A DNA stretch of 64,000 nt from Pectobacterium parmentieri (GTDB lineage: Bacteria; Pseudomonadota; Gammaproteobacteria; Enterobacterales; Enterobacteriaceae): NCBI RefSeq assembly GCF_001742145.1, contig NZ_CP015749.1, positions 992,001 to 1,056,000 of the forward strand, read 5' to 3'. The translations under genes and the position numbers were made by a program. Below the pieces are notes generated by a model. It ran no database searches and was not told the origin of the DNA. It saw only the letters and a list, made by a program, of their open reading frames with translations. Below are positions 10,400 through 18,132 of the stretch, in pieces (positions within the stretch are counted from its first letter, which is position 1; every line of letters begins with the position of its first letter).

Positions 10400-10729
10400 C
10401 TAGATGCATTTCACTGGTTTGGGTAAGCCCGCGATTTTGGTTGCTTGTTTTGCCGGCCCTTTTGGAAACAGTTTATACAGATAGCGACTATTTCCTTTCT
10501 CTTCACCGTATTTTTGCGCCATCGCTTTAACTAACATACGTATAGCGGGTGAGGTGTTGAACTCCTGATAAAAATTTCGCACGAACCGGACGACTTCCCA
10601 ATGTGGTTCTGTCAACGCGATGCCTTCCTGTTCAGCTAGCGCGAGAGCTAATGCTTCACTCCACGTTGTGCTGTCCATCAGGTAACCCTGTGCGTCTGTT
10701 GCTATCGTTTGCCCTTCAAACTTCAACAT
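10400..10729 (-). CDS. tusE: Sulfurtransferase TusE
   Basis: Last carrier of the Tus sulfur relay. It accepts sulfur from TusBCD and delivers it to MnmA for 2-thiolation of tRNA wobble uridine. The 109-residue DsrC/TusE protein has the conserved [30 protein letters not shown] block and [14 protein letters not shown], and ends PKPVKCI with the catalytic penultimate Cys. Located between yccX and yccA as in E. coli. Confidence 0.95.
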   Translation of the reverse strand: MLKFEGQTIATDAQGYLMDSTTWSEALALALAEQEGIALTEPHWEVVRFVRNFYQEFNTSPAIRMLVKAMAQKYGEEKGNSRYLYKLFPKGPAKQATKIAGLPKPVKCI

Positions 10730-10792
10730 CTTCTCTCCACCTACGATATCTCAGCCCGCAGTTTAACAAATTTTCCTGTCTGCACTGGAATA

Positions 10793-10819
10793 AAAAAAGC
10801 CCCAAAATTGGGGCTTTCT
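10793..10819 (-). terminator. Bidirectional hairpin between yccA and tusE
   Basis: AAAGCCCC AAAATT GGGGCTTT stem, with an A-run on the left and TCTC on the right. On the minus strand the stem is followed by TTTTTTTA, so it fits termination of yccA transcription. Confidence 0.8.
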
Positions 10820-10840
10820 CGGTACGGTGATCAATGAGGC

Positions 10841-11500
10841 TTAATCGTTACGCATGATGCCCAAGATGCTTAACAGACTAACGAAGATATTGTATATCGC
10901 GACATACAGGCTAACTGTTGCACGGATGTAGTTAGTTTCGCCGCCGTGGATGATGTTGCTGGTCTCCCACAGAATGGCCCCTGCAGAGAACAGGATAAAC
11001 AGGGCGCTGATTGCCAAATGCAATGCCGGGATCTGTAAGAACAGATTCGCAATAACGGCAACAATCAGAACAACAAACCCTGCCATCATCATGCCAGACA
11101 GGAAGGACATATCCTTACGCGTTGTTAAGACATAGGCTGAACAGGAGAAGAACACCAGAGCCGTACCGCCAAGCGCCAGCATGACAATGTCACCTGCGCC
11201 AGAAGAAATCAGCGAGTTTAAGATTGGGCCTAGTGTATAGCCCATAAATCCAGTCAGTGCGAATGCAGCCAAAATACCAGCAGGGCTGTTCGCTAATTTA
11301 TGTGTCAGGAACATCAGACCATAAAACCCAACTAGCATCAGAATTAAACCCGGTGCGGGCAGGTTAAGTACGGTACTTGCCGTTGCAGTAACGGCTGAAA
11401 AACCCAGCGTCAGCGACAGCAGGAAATAGGTGTTGCGCAGCACTTTGTGAGTACTGAGTAACGAACTTTCACGGGTAGAAGAAACAACAATGCGATCCAT
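10841..11500 (-). CDS. yccA: Bax1-inhibitor family membrane protein YccA
   Basis: Inner-membrane protein of seven predicted helices that in E. coli modulates FtsH proteolysis. The 219-residue product has a short cytoplasmic N-terminus ([15 protein letters not shown]) of the kind FtsH needs for degradation. The hydrophobic segments then follow, with [12 protein letters not shown] and [19 protein letters not shown] near the C-terminus. Located next to serT, as in E. coli. Confidence 0.93.
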   Translation of the reverse strand: MDRIVVSSTRESSLLSTHKVLRNTYFLLSLTLGFSAVTATASTVLNLPAPGLILMLVGFYGLMFLTHKLANSPAGILAAFALTGFMGYTLGPILNSLISSGAGDIVMLALGGTALVFFSCSAYVLTTRKDMSFLSGMMMAGFVVLIVAVIANLFLQIPALHLAISALFILFSAGAILWETSNIIHGGETNYIRATVSLYVAIYNIFVSLLSILGIMRND

Positions 11501-11790
11501 ATCAGCGACTCTCTCTTAAGGGTGCTATTATTCAATGTCAAAGAATAAATAGTTTCAAGACGTTATTAAAGATGGTTTACCCTTCTTTACGCTGCAAAAT
11601 TTGTCATGGCTCTGTACCTGCGTTCGTGTTTTGTCCTGCCCTTCTTATAATGGTGGGGATAAATTGCTCTATTTCATGCATGGTGTGACGGTTTTGCGCT
11701 CAATTAGGTTGTGTTAGGTTGTTTTTCAGGCAATTGAGCGCCGTGATGCTTTACAAGATCTCACACACTGTTTATAGTTCGCGTCATTGC

Positions 11791-11878
11791 GGAGGAGTGG
11801 CCGAGTGGTTGAAGGCACCGGTCTTGAAAACCGGCGACGCGAAAGTGTTCTAGAGTTCGAATCTCTACTCCTCCGCCA
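11791..11878 (+). tRNA. serT: tRNA-Ser (anticodon TGA)
   Basis: An 88-nt class II tRNA. Acceptor stem GGAGGAG pairs with CTCCTCC, followed by discriminator G and encoded CCA. The anticodon loop CTTGAAA carries TGA at 11825-11827. A long variable arm and TTCGAAT T-loop are present. It is adjacent to yccA as in E. coli. Its 3' end is the likely attachment site of the relic element that follows. Confidence 0.98.
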
Positions 11879-11941
11879 CGAATTCAATAGAATCAATAGC
11901 TTATTAATTTTTTTTGATTCTGTCCTGCATAAAGTGCAGCA

Positions 11942-11972
11942 TAAAAGCTTCCTTAATCGGAGGCTTTTTTGT
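11942..11972 (+). terminator. serT terminator
   Basis: AAGCTTCC TTAATC GGAGGCTT stem (one G-U pair) followed by TTTTTG, about 65 nt after the tRNA. Confidence 0.8.
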
Positions 11973-12248
11973 TTCTGGCCTACCTGTTTTTTTCATCTTA
12001 TTTCCCTTGATGATCGGCTCATCTCCTCTTGTCCATATCGTCAAAAATTCATCTTTACCTGTTGCCAGGCGTTGAAATCAATAGAAAATGGATTGAGAGA
12101 TTTCTGCTAACAATTAGGAAGGGAAGCGAGTGAAAGCCAGCGAAGTCATGAAAGTGGTAAAGCAGTAGTTCAATCTGAGTAAAAAATTAATCATAACATC
12201 ACGAGTTGTGAACAGCCTTGCCGAAGACCACGTAGCTCGAATGGTTTA

Positions 12249-12464
12249 TTACATGGACGAAACGAGGGATTTTATCTTTTCAGCCTTTTCAAAGTGATCC
12301 AGTTTCATCTCTATAATCCACCAATGTGCAACCTCCATCAGCAGTTCCGGGTCATCATTTTTATTGGCAAAAAAAGCATAAAACGACAGCCCTACATTGT
12401 TGCCCTTAGCCACAATTTTTGCCTCACACGTTTTGATGATCTTTTCCTTCATTTCTACTCTCAC
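12249..12464 (-). CDS. Small conserved-type hypothetical protein
   Basis: A 71-residue soluble protein, not firmly recognised; it recalls the DUF6500 family (pattern KEKII..C...I..KG.NVGLSFYAFFANKNDDPELL). I chose the GTG at 12464 because AAGGAG lies 5 nt upstream; an ATG at 12509 is in frame but lacks a good site. The C-terminal part is helical and charged (KLDHFEKAEKIKSLV). It lies in the serT-proximal relic element. Function unknown. Confidence 0.6.
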   Translation of the reverse strand: MRVEMKEKIIKTCEAKIVAKGNNVGLSFYAFFANKNDDPELLMEVAHWWIIEMKLDHFEKAEKIKSLVSSM

Positions 12465-12676
12465 GTTCTCTCCTTTTACCATCATATCTGTACACCACAA
12501 TACTTGCATGTTTCTCAGGACTTTTCTTATAGGCTACGACTTTTCGACTGAAAACCCGAAAAACGTGTCTGTATCAGCGCCAGAATAGCTATTCACTGAG
12601 GTGAATGACCGTGATTTCTGTGCTTGATAAGAGATGATATCGCTAAAAGGATGTGCATAGAAAGTGGAGTTTGGTG

Positions 12677-12969
12677 TGATCTGTCCTTAATTTAGTGCCC
12701 ACCTTGTTTTCAAATCAGTCAACGAAAGCGAGGTCACTATGACGAGACAACAATATACCCCGGAGTTCAAGCGCAGAGCCGTGGCGTTACTGCTCGAAAG
12801 CGGCAAGTCTGTTGCCCGTATGGCACAGGAGCTTGATATCAAAGAGAACACGCTCTACAACTGGAAAAAACTCTATCGCCGTCGCAAGCACTCGACGCTG
12901 GGTTATCAAACGCTGGTGGATTATGAAATGGCAGCATAATTAGGTGGGTATAATTTCAGGGACAGATCA
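12677..12969 (+). mobile_element. Internally deleted IS3-family element (MITE-like)
   Basis: The ends form an inverted repeat: TGATCTGTCC at 12677-12686 and its reverse complement at 12960-12969. Similarity continues inward, including CCCACCT near both ends. The 293-bp body encodes only the start of OrfA fused in frame to the end of OrfB, so the middle, including the DDE catalytic region, is missing. No clear target-site duplication is visible (GTG left, TTG right). Confidence 0.85.
12739..12939 (+). pseudogene. Transposase OrfA/OrfB deletion fusion
   Basis: Open frame of 66 codons. Residues 1-46 are the helix-turn-helix start of an IS3-family OrfA (YTPEFKRRAVALLLESGKS, NTLYNWKKLY). Residues 46-66 match the end of an IS3-family OrfB (RRRKHSTLGYQTLVDYE). 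The join is in frame, so a small DNA-binding peptide could still be made, but the catalytic core is gone. Confidence 0.85.
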
Positions 12970-13017
12970 TTGTTACCCCTAAGCTGCATGATGAAATTCA
13001 TTATCGGAGATAGTTTC

Positions 13018-13314
13018 ATGAAATATATAGTTCTAAAAGATAAAATTTCTGAATACACTGAGGATGAGTTTGTTTCCTTATTGAAGGAGTTCAAGAAAAG
13101 TACTCGACAGGCTAAAATGCTCAAGGGGAAAAATTTAGAAAAATATCTTGATGATTTGTTGAGTGATTTTATTTTAGTTAGTGAGCATCCAGAAGAAGGG
13201 GATTTAATTGCTTATCCAGAAACGCCTGAAGATGGAGAGCCAGAACGAATTTTTTCTATTGTTAAGGAGTGGAGAAAATCTCAAGGTCTTCCATTATTTA
13301 AAGACTCTGAGTAA
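13018..13314 (+). CDS. Bacteriocin immunity protein (colicin E/pyocin S type)
   Basis: Family of small acidic proteins that bind and block the nuclease domain of DNase bacteriocins. The 98-residue product has the family pattern: KISEYTEDEFVSLLKEF helix, a SEHPEEGDLIAYP core matching the HPxGxDLIYYP motif that contacts the nuclease, and a C-terminal IVKEWRKSQGLPLFK. The ATG at 13018 has GGAG 8 nt upstream. No bacteriocin gene is nearby; an IS relic lies immediately upstream. An orphan immunity gene could protect against bacteriocins from other strains. Confidence 0.88.
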   Translation: MKYIVLKDKISEYTEDEFVSLLKEFKKSTRQAKMLKGKNLEKYLDDLLSDFILVSEHPEEGDLIAYPETPEDGEPERIFSIVKEWRKSQGLPLFKDSE

Positions 13315-13371
13315 TGAATGTTTATTCGGCCTGCACCCTATAATAAATAGGGTTGCAGGCTGATACGTGCA

Positions 13372-13773
13372 TCAGATCTTAAACTCTTCCAGCTTTTTAC
13401 CGCTTTCAATAGCAGCAGCAATCGCTTTAGGTGTACGCCCCTGACCTGTCCATAATTTTTCATTGCCGTTTTCATCGACATATTTATATTTGGCAGGGCG
13501 AGGCTCACGTTTGGATTTTGTTGACTTGGCAGTAGAAGCAGAACCAAGCAATTCAGATGGATCAATACCATCTTCCAGAAGTTGAGCACGAAGGGCTTCA
13601 ATTTTGGCCTGACGTTCAGCATTTTGTTGCTGCGCGCTAGCTTCTTCTTCACGGCGATCTTCTACAATCACAGTGAGCTTTTCCAGCATTTCCTCCAATG
13701 TCACCAGATCGATTTCACGCGCCTGAGCACGCAGAGTACGAATATTGTTTAATACTTTTAGTGCTTCACTCAT
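13372..13773 (-). CDS. H-NS family nucleoid protein (paralogue)
   Basis: Nucleoid-structuring and gene-silencing protein. The 133-residue product has the N-terminal oligomerisation region ([28 protein letters not shown]), a charged linker, and the C-terminal AT-rich DNA-binding domain with the core motif [10 protein letters not shown] and [14 protein letters not shown]. It is close to H-NS/StpA in length. Its place in a decayed mobile element suggests an element-borne paralogue rather than the chromosomal hns; the main copy is not in this window. Confidence 0.92.
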   Translation of the reverse strand: MSEALKVLNNIRTLRAQAREIDLVTLEEMLEKLTVIVEDRREEEASAQQQNAERQAKIEALRAQLLEDGIDPSELLGSASTAKSTKSKREPRPAKYKYVDENGNEKLWTGQGRTPKAIAAAIESGKKLEEFKI

Positions 13774-13926
13774 AATTTATTATCCTGAAATCTATTTATC
13801 GAATTAATCATAAGAGGTGTGAGCTAAATTAGCAACATTAAAAAATAAATATAACATCCCAGATACTTGTCAACATAAAATAAATTTATTATCTCCTCAG
13901 TATACGTAAAAATTTCAGGGGGAATT

Positions 13927-14165
13927 ATGTCATTCAGTAAAACAAGATGGCTATGCATATTTTTAGTCAGTGGGTTTACATCACAAGCACTATCAGTCGA
14001 TAGCCTTTTTAAAGCTCCGTCGGCAGTATCTATTTATTGGAATACAACCCAGCATATAGTGGTGCAAACGTTCTAAAACTCACGCTAAGCCATGTGCCAG
14101 ATAAATCCTGTGCGACATTGGCGACGCAATTAGCAGGCCAATATGTTGAAGTGCTGGTCGCGTAG
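13927..14165 (+). pseudogene. Relic of a secreted or pilin-like protein
   Basis: An ATG at 13927 opens a frame with a signal-peptide-like start (MSFSKTRWLCIFLVSGF) that stops at 14076. A second frame from about 14030 reads YNPAYSGANVLKLTLSHV and PDKSCATLATQLAGQYVEV, ending at a stop at 14163-14165. The second half resembles the C-terminal part of type IV pilins, with one Cys in the expected place. A frameshift near 14030 would join the halves; alternatively they derive from two genes. Low certainty on identity. Confidence 0.4.
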
Positions 14166-14736
14166 CCCAGCACAATCTCAATGCGTCCACGAAGACGGCT
14201 TGCCGTTTCATTTTTGGTTAACCAGATAGGTTCCAGTATGGCTAAAAGATCGGCTTTCATTATTTCGCTAACGGCCTTTTGACCAATAAATGGATAAGCA
14301 TAGGTTTCCAGCGTGGAACGCCACTGAGCGATGTGTTTTTGTTCTTTAGCTCCTTGGACTTAATTTCGATAACATCTGCAGCACATTCGGCAAAAGTCCT
14401 TTTCTTATATGCCAGTTTTTCTTGTTGCGCTCTGGAGGCATGTTTTCCCTCAAGTGGGTTAATACCATCACGGATTTGCTTACGCCGTTCACGCGCTTTG
14501 TCTCGGGCTTCAGCTAATGACGCTTCGGGGTAGGGGCCAAGACCCATGTTCAAGCGTCCTGGAATGGTTCTACCGAGTGCGTTAACTCTGACACCCATCG
14601 CCACGCAAAGGATCCATGAACGGGATTGCCCTCTGATGCGAAGATATAAACCGTCAACGCCACCAACAGCATAGGCTCCTTCTGTTTTTTAATCTTGATA
14701 CAGCAAGTCCTGAAAGTTCCTTGGCTTTCTTTGGCA
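14166..14736 (-). pseudogene. Tyrosine integrase, P4-like, frameshifted and truncated
   Basis: Reading from the ATG at 14736 (MPKKAKELSGLAVSRLK) and correcting two single-base insertions restores a DUF4102-type integrase N-terminus and core-binding domain: GGVDGLYLRIRG, GLGPYPEASLAEARDKAR, then AQWRSTLETYAYPFIG and ETASRLRGRIEIVL. The insertions lie in T-runs (plus strand) at 14685-14690 and 14336-14340. The sequence then departs from the family, so the catalytic domain with the Arg-His-Arg-Tyr residues is missing. It cannot be active. Confidence 0.88.
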
Positions 14737-14902
14737 TAGTGAAATCCTGTCATACAACCCGCCATGCATACGGTACTGCATAAAATGCCTGATTGAGATG
14801 AATTTAGCAACACGTCCCCGAACAAAGAAATAAATATAACATATTGTTTTATATATAAAAATGTCACATCGTGGGGCGAATTTGGACCTTGAAAAAAACG
14901 GA

Positions 14903-14917
14903 CTACTCCTTCCGCCA
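14903..14917 (+). repeat. Imperfect copy of the serT 3' end (att-like)
   Basis: CTACTCCTTCCGCCA matches the serT 3' end CTACTCCTCCGCCA with one inserted T. A few bases on, both copies also share AATTCAA. With the integrase relic starting 167 bp away, this fits the distal attachment site of an element inserted at serT. Confidence 0.65.
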
Positions 14918-14925
14918 AAAAATTC

Positions 14926-14956
14926 AACGGGTTAGCTTAGGTTAACCCGTTTTCGT
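14926..14956 (+). terminator. Hairpin terminator after att-like repeat
   Basis: AACGGGTTA pairs with TAACCCGTT across a short loop, followed by TTCGTTT. It lies just outside the relic element. Confidence 0.6.
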
Positions 14957-15285
14957 TTCTGTGGTCGAAATTTGATATAGTCTTTTTTATTGTGGAGTTG
15001 TTATTTCTGCCAGAGACGGTATGTGTTAGGCGGTTTAAATCTGTGTGGGAGTTATTCATCGCTTATTTATTCGTGAATGAACACTAACGATTAGCAAAAA
15101 AATAAATATATTTCATATCGAGTTTTAAGTATACCTACTCGTAATAGGCAGTAGTATGGCAATGAATGTATTTTCATTATTTCGACTTAGTCTATTTATT
15201 ACCGACGTCGCTGTTCGTTAAATAATATGACATCTCAATAATACGAAAACCTTATGGAGGTAATAATGGACGTATTGATAGGTCG
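14957..15285. other. AT-rich gap without clear gene
   Basis: About 330 bp of AT-rich sequence. The only coding-like signal is a seven-codon frame at 15266-15289 preceded by a strong GGAGG site; see findings. No RNA gene or repeat recognised. Confidence 0.4.
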
Positions 15286-15540
15286 TTAAATCAGGAAATC
15301 GTCCTGAGTTTTATAAACCACTAACTCCAGCAACGTTCGGTATTTTTCCTGAAAAGCGATATTGGCCTCTTTTTCAATTTTTTTAACTAATTGGGCAATG
15401 ATGGCCTTGTTACTAACGGAGTGACCGGATCGAATGATTTCTTCCACGATGTTACCGAGTATCTCCATATCACTGGCCTGAGAGTCAAGACCAAGATCAC
15501 CTGATGTTGGGAGTTCGTCTGGGGGCACCTCTGGATGCAT
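15286..15540 (-). CDS. AriR/YmgB-family biofilm and acid-resistance regulator
   Basis: The 84-residue product resembles YmgB/AriR, a small dimeric all-helical protein linked in E. coli to biofilm control and acid resistance. The shared core is ILGNIVEEIIRSGHSVSNKAIIAQLVKKIE followed by a second helix ending RTLLELVVYKTQDD. The N-terminus is proline-rich and probably disordered. The ATG at 15540 has GAGG 7 nt upstream. It stands alone between the serT relic element and a NUDIX gene. Confidence 0.75.
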   Translation of the reverse strand: MHPEVPPDELPTSGDLGLDSQASDMEILGNIVEEIIRSGHSVSNKAIIAQLVKKIEKEANIAFQEKYRTLLELVVYKTQDDFLI

Positions 15541-16006
15541 TGCTTTTCCTCACTTTCGCACTTTGGACTGAGTTTATGCACACGCTGCCAGACAGTGCTA
15601 ATACACTATCCACCGAGTATGAAGAAACAGTTAGTTAACTTTAGCGCATCACGTGCATAAAACCAGTCGATAAGATAAATAAATACGGGATTACTCAGTA
15701 ACTCGTAAGATCGTGAAAGAATGACGGCGATCAATGTCAGGTGAATAAATATGAAATTGCTATTTCCCACCAATAGTATGTCTGAAATAATTATACGAGA
15801 TAGCATGACTTCAATGAGTTAAGCATTACGAGAGGGAGGGGGATAGAAGAAAAAGTTAACTGAATATAAAGACTGTTAATGTATTTTGATCTCGTCCTAC
15901 AGATTTTTATCTGTACAAGGAGATGGCATCTTTCTGTGATACACACCATTTTATAAAAAATGTCTTTTTATCCCACATAGTGCGGTTGTTTACCTGGAGC
16001 GTTGGC
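15541..16006. other. Intergenic gap
   Basis: About 466 bp holding the divergent promoters of the AriR-like gene and the NUDIX gene. A hydrophobic minus-strand frame at 15606-15806 lacks a ribosome site and family resemblance, so it is not called. Confidence 0.35.
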
Positions 16007-16429
16007 ATGCGAAAGATCAGATCAAAAGCAGTTTGTCTTTTCCGGAATAATAACAAAATTCTACTAGCTGAAGGGTATGATCCCATAAAAGATGAGCATT
16101 ATGTGTTGCCACTCGGTGGTGGTATTGAATTTGGCGAGTCGTCGCAGGCGGCTGCTGAGAGGGAAGTCCTGGAAGAAATTAGTGCCGCAACCCAAGGTTT
16201 TTCGCTATTGGGTGTTTCAGAAAATATCTTTTCCTACAATGGTAAACCGGGGCATGAAATTGTCTTTGTCTATGAAGCCCGTTTTCAGGATGAATCGCTT
16301 TATCAGCAAGATATCATTCATGGTATCGAGACAAATGGTGTTCCGATTGTTACTCGCTGGTTTGATATTGATTTGCTGCGATCCGGGAAAATCAACTTTT
16401 ATCCTCACGGTATAGTAGACATGATCTAG
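16007..16429 (+). CDS. NUDIX hydrolase
   Basis: Hydrolase of nucleoside-diphosphate-linked substrates; the substrate is unknown. The 140-residue product has a complete NUDIX box, GGGIEFGESSQAAAEREVLEEI (GX5EX7REUXEE type), with the metal-binding glutamates present. The ATG at 16007 has GGAG 7 nt upstream; an upstream in-frame ATG at 15923 would add a non-conserved leader. First of three small enzyme genes in the same direction, with a 77-bp gap to the next. Confidence 0.9.
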   Translation: MRKIRSKAVCLFRNNNKILLAEGYDPIKDEHYVLPLGGGIEFGESSQAAAEREVLEEISAATQGFSLLGVSENIFSYNGKPGHEIVFVYEARFQDESLYQQDIIHGIETNGVPIVTRWFDIDLLRSGKINFYPHGIVDMI

Positions 16430-16506
16430 CGGGTATCTAACTGTTGGGATGATGGTACGCTACTGCCTCCGTGATGATGATATTAAGCGCCGAAAAAGGA
16501 AAGAAA

Positions 16507-17031
16507 ATGCAGATTTTACTCGTCATTGATATGCAGAATGCCGTGTTTGCAACGCCGAGAGCGCGACAGGCGCAGACGGTCGCATTGATAAACCAACTTT
16601 CAGGCGCAGCAGATCAGACGATTTTTATTCAGCATGAAGAGGACGGTATGCTATCAGGCAGTGACGGATGGCAATTATTACCTGAACTCCATCAACCCGA
16701 AGGCAGTTTGTTTGTCACTAAAACGGCGTGCGATGCGTTTTATCGCACGTCGTTAGCTGATGTGCTGGCTGAACGAAGTGTTAATCACCTTACGATCTGC
16801 GGATGTGCGACAGATTATTGCGTTGATGCGACTATTAAAAATGCTGCTAGCCGAGGCTATGCGTTGACTATTGCCGCTGATGCACACACGACAGCCAATC
16901 GTGGCGAACTGAAAGCAGAACAATTAATCACGCATTACAACGATGTGTGGCGGAATTTTATTATTCCTGGTAACACGATTACGCTAGCAACAACGGCGCA
17001 CATCGTTGCTTCATGGAAGATGGATCGCTAG
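16507..17031 (+). CDS. Isochorismatase-family cysteine hydrolase
   Basis: The 174-residue product has the family fold: LLVIDMQNAVF with the catalytic Asp, the Lys in the FVTKTACDAFYRTSL region, and the catalytic Cys in LTICGCATDYCVDAT. Members hydrolyse amides such as nicotinamide or isochorismate; the substrate here cannot be told. The ATG at 16507 has AAGGAAAG upstream. Four bp before the GNAT gene, so the two are likely co-transcribed. Confidence 0.9.
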   Translation: MQILLVIDMQNAVFATPRARQAQTVALINQLSGAADQTIFIQHEEDGMLSGSDGWQLLPELHQPEGSLFVTKTACDAFYRTSLADVLAERSVNHLTICGCATDYCVDATIKNAASRGYALTIAADAHTTANRGELKAEQLITHYNDVWRNFIIPGNTITLATTAHIVASWKMDR

Positions 17032-17035
17032 TACC

Positions 17036-17506
17036 ATGTTGAATATTATTTCGATCCGAAATCGTCCTGAATACAAAGAACAGGCGATCCATTATTTCCA
17101 ACGCCACTGGGCATCAAAGGAAACGTTGATGCTTTATGAAGACTGCATTAGCCACTGCATTAATGCTGAAAACCCACTGCCTGATTGGTATTTGTTGGAA
17201 AAGGATGGGGTCACTATTGGTGGTGCAGGGTTAATTACCAATGATTTCATTAGCCGTATGGATCTTTATCCTTGGCTGTGTGCGCTTTACGTTGAAGAGA
17301 GCCATCGTGGGAAGGGGTATGCGGGGCAATTGATCGAACACCTTGCTCAGGAAACTCGGCGTGCTGGTTTTTCTACGCTGCATCTGTGCACTGAGTTGTT
17401 CAGCTTTTACGAGCGATATGGCTTCCACTTTACTGGAATGGGCTATCACCCTTGGGGAGAGTCGTCACGCATCTATACCCGATCGCTCAAACCGGTGGTG
17501 AGCTAG
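17036..17506 (+). CDS. GNAT-family N-acetyltransferase
   Basis: The 156-residue product has the acetyl-CoA-binding motif A (LYVEESHRGKGYAGQLIEHL, RGKGYA as the Q/RxxGxG/A loop) and the motif B region FYERYGFHFTGMGY. The substrate is unknown. The start at 17036 is 4 bp after the isochorismatase-family stop, which implies translational coupling; no strong ribosome site is seen. Confidence 0.88.
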   Translation: MLNIISIRNRPEYKEQAIHYFQRHWASKETLMLYEDCISHCINAENPLPDWYLLEKDGVTIGGAGLITNDFISRMDLYPWLCALYVEESHRGKGYAGQLIEHLAQETRRAGFSTLHLCTELFSFYERYGFHFTGMGYHPWGESSRIYTRSLKPVVS

Positions 17507-17650
17507 CGGCGCATTTTATGCCCCCATTAGGTTAAAAACCGCGGGCAACATGCGTAAAAGTGAACGGGATCATATTTTGCTGACGACGAGCAGACTACGC
17601 TTCTTACATACTGACAGGTAATCAGTTATCCACGTAGGGGAGAGGTGATT

Positions 17651-18079
17651 ATGTACACGAGTATCCTGGTGCCAGTAGATATAGAAGAAGATGAACTTAC
17701 CGCACACGCGCTTATGCATGCAGTCCGGTTGGCCAAAATGTCGGGTGCTGCAATACACCTCTTTCATTCTCTCCCGGATGCGTCGGCATTTTTATCTGCT
17801 TATTCTTTCGGCATAAAAGAGTTTGAGAATGAAGCCGTGGTGAAAGCGAACGATAAGCTTAAATCACTAATCAAAACGATCGATCTTCCTGCATCGCGTG
17901 TGTCATTCAGCGTGAGTTTTGGATCGGCCAGAGACGAAGTGCTATCGCTGGCAGAGGAAATTAATGCAGATTTAATCGTAATCGGTTCACGACGGCCGGA
18001 TGTGAAAACCTATTTGCTTGGTTCAAATGCCGCTGCCATCGTTCGCCATGCGAAAATGTCAGTATTAGTGGTCCGTTAA
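17651..18079 (+). CDS. Universal stress protein (UspF/UspG-like)
   Basis: The 142-residue product has the Usp fold: MYTSILVPVDIEEDELTAHAL N-terminus and the ATP-binding signature GSRRPDVKTYLLGSNAAAIVRHAKMSVLVV (G-2x-G-9x-G-S/T type). Closest in pattern to UspF/UspG, which bind ATP and affect adhesion and motility in E. coli. The ATG at 17651 follows GGGGAGAGG at good spacing. Confidence 0.9.
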   Translation: MYTSILVPVDIEEDELTAHALMHAVRLAKMSGAAIHLFHSLPDASAFLSAYSFGIKEFENEAVVKANDKLKSLIKTIDLPASRVSFSVSFGSARDEVLSLAEEINADLIVIGSRRPDVKTYLLGSNAAAIVRHAKMSVLVVR

Positions 18080-18091
18080 TTTTTCGTATAA

Positions 18092-18130
18092 CGCTGCTGC
18101 TCATTTGGGGTTGGTTACCGGCAGCAGCGT
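18092..18130. terminator. Hairpin between convergent usp and DUF523 genes
   Basis: CGCTGCTGC (18092-18100) pairs with GCAGCAGCG at the right end, around a 20-nt loop. T-runs are weak on both sides. Confidence 0.45.
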
Positions 18131-18132
18131 TG

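Noticed and set aside
15606..15806. Hydrophobic 66-codon minus-strand frame
   Set aside because: No ribosome site, no family pattern, AT-rich composition that favours hydrophobic codons by chance.
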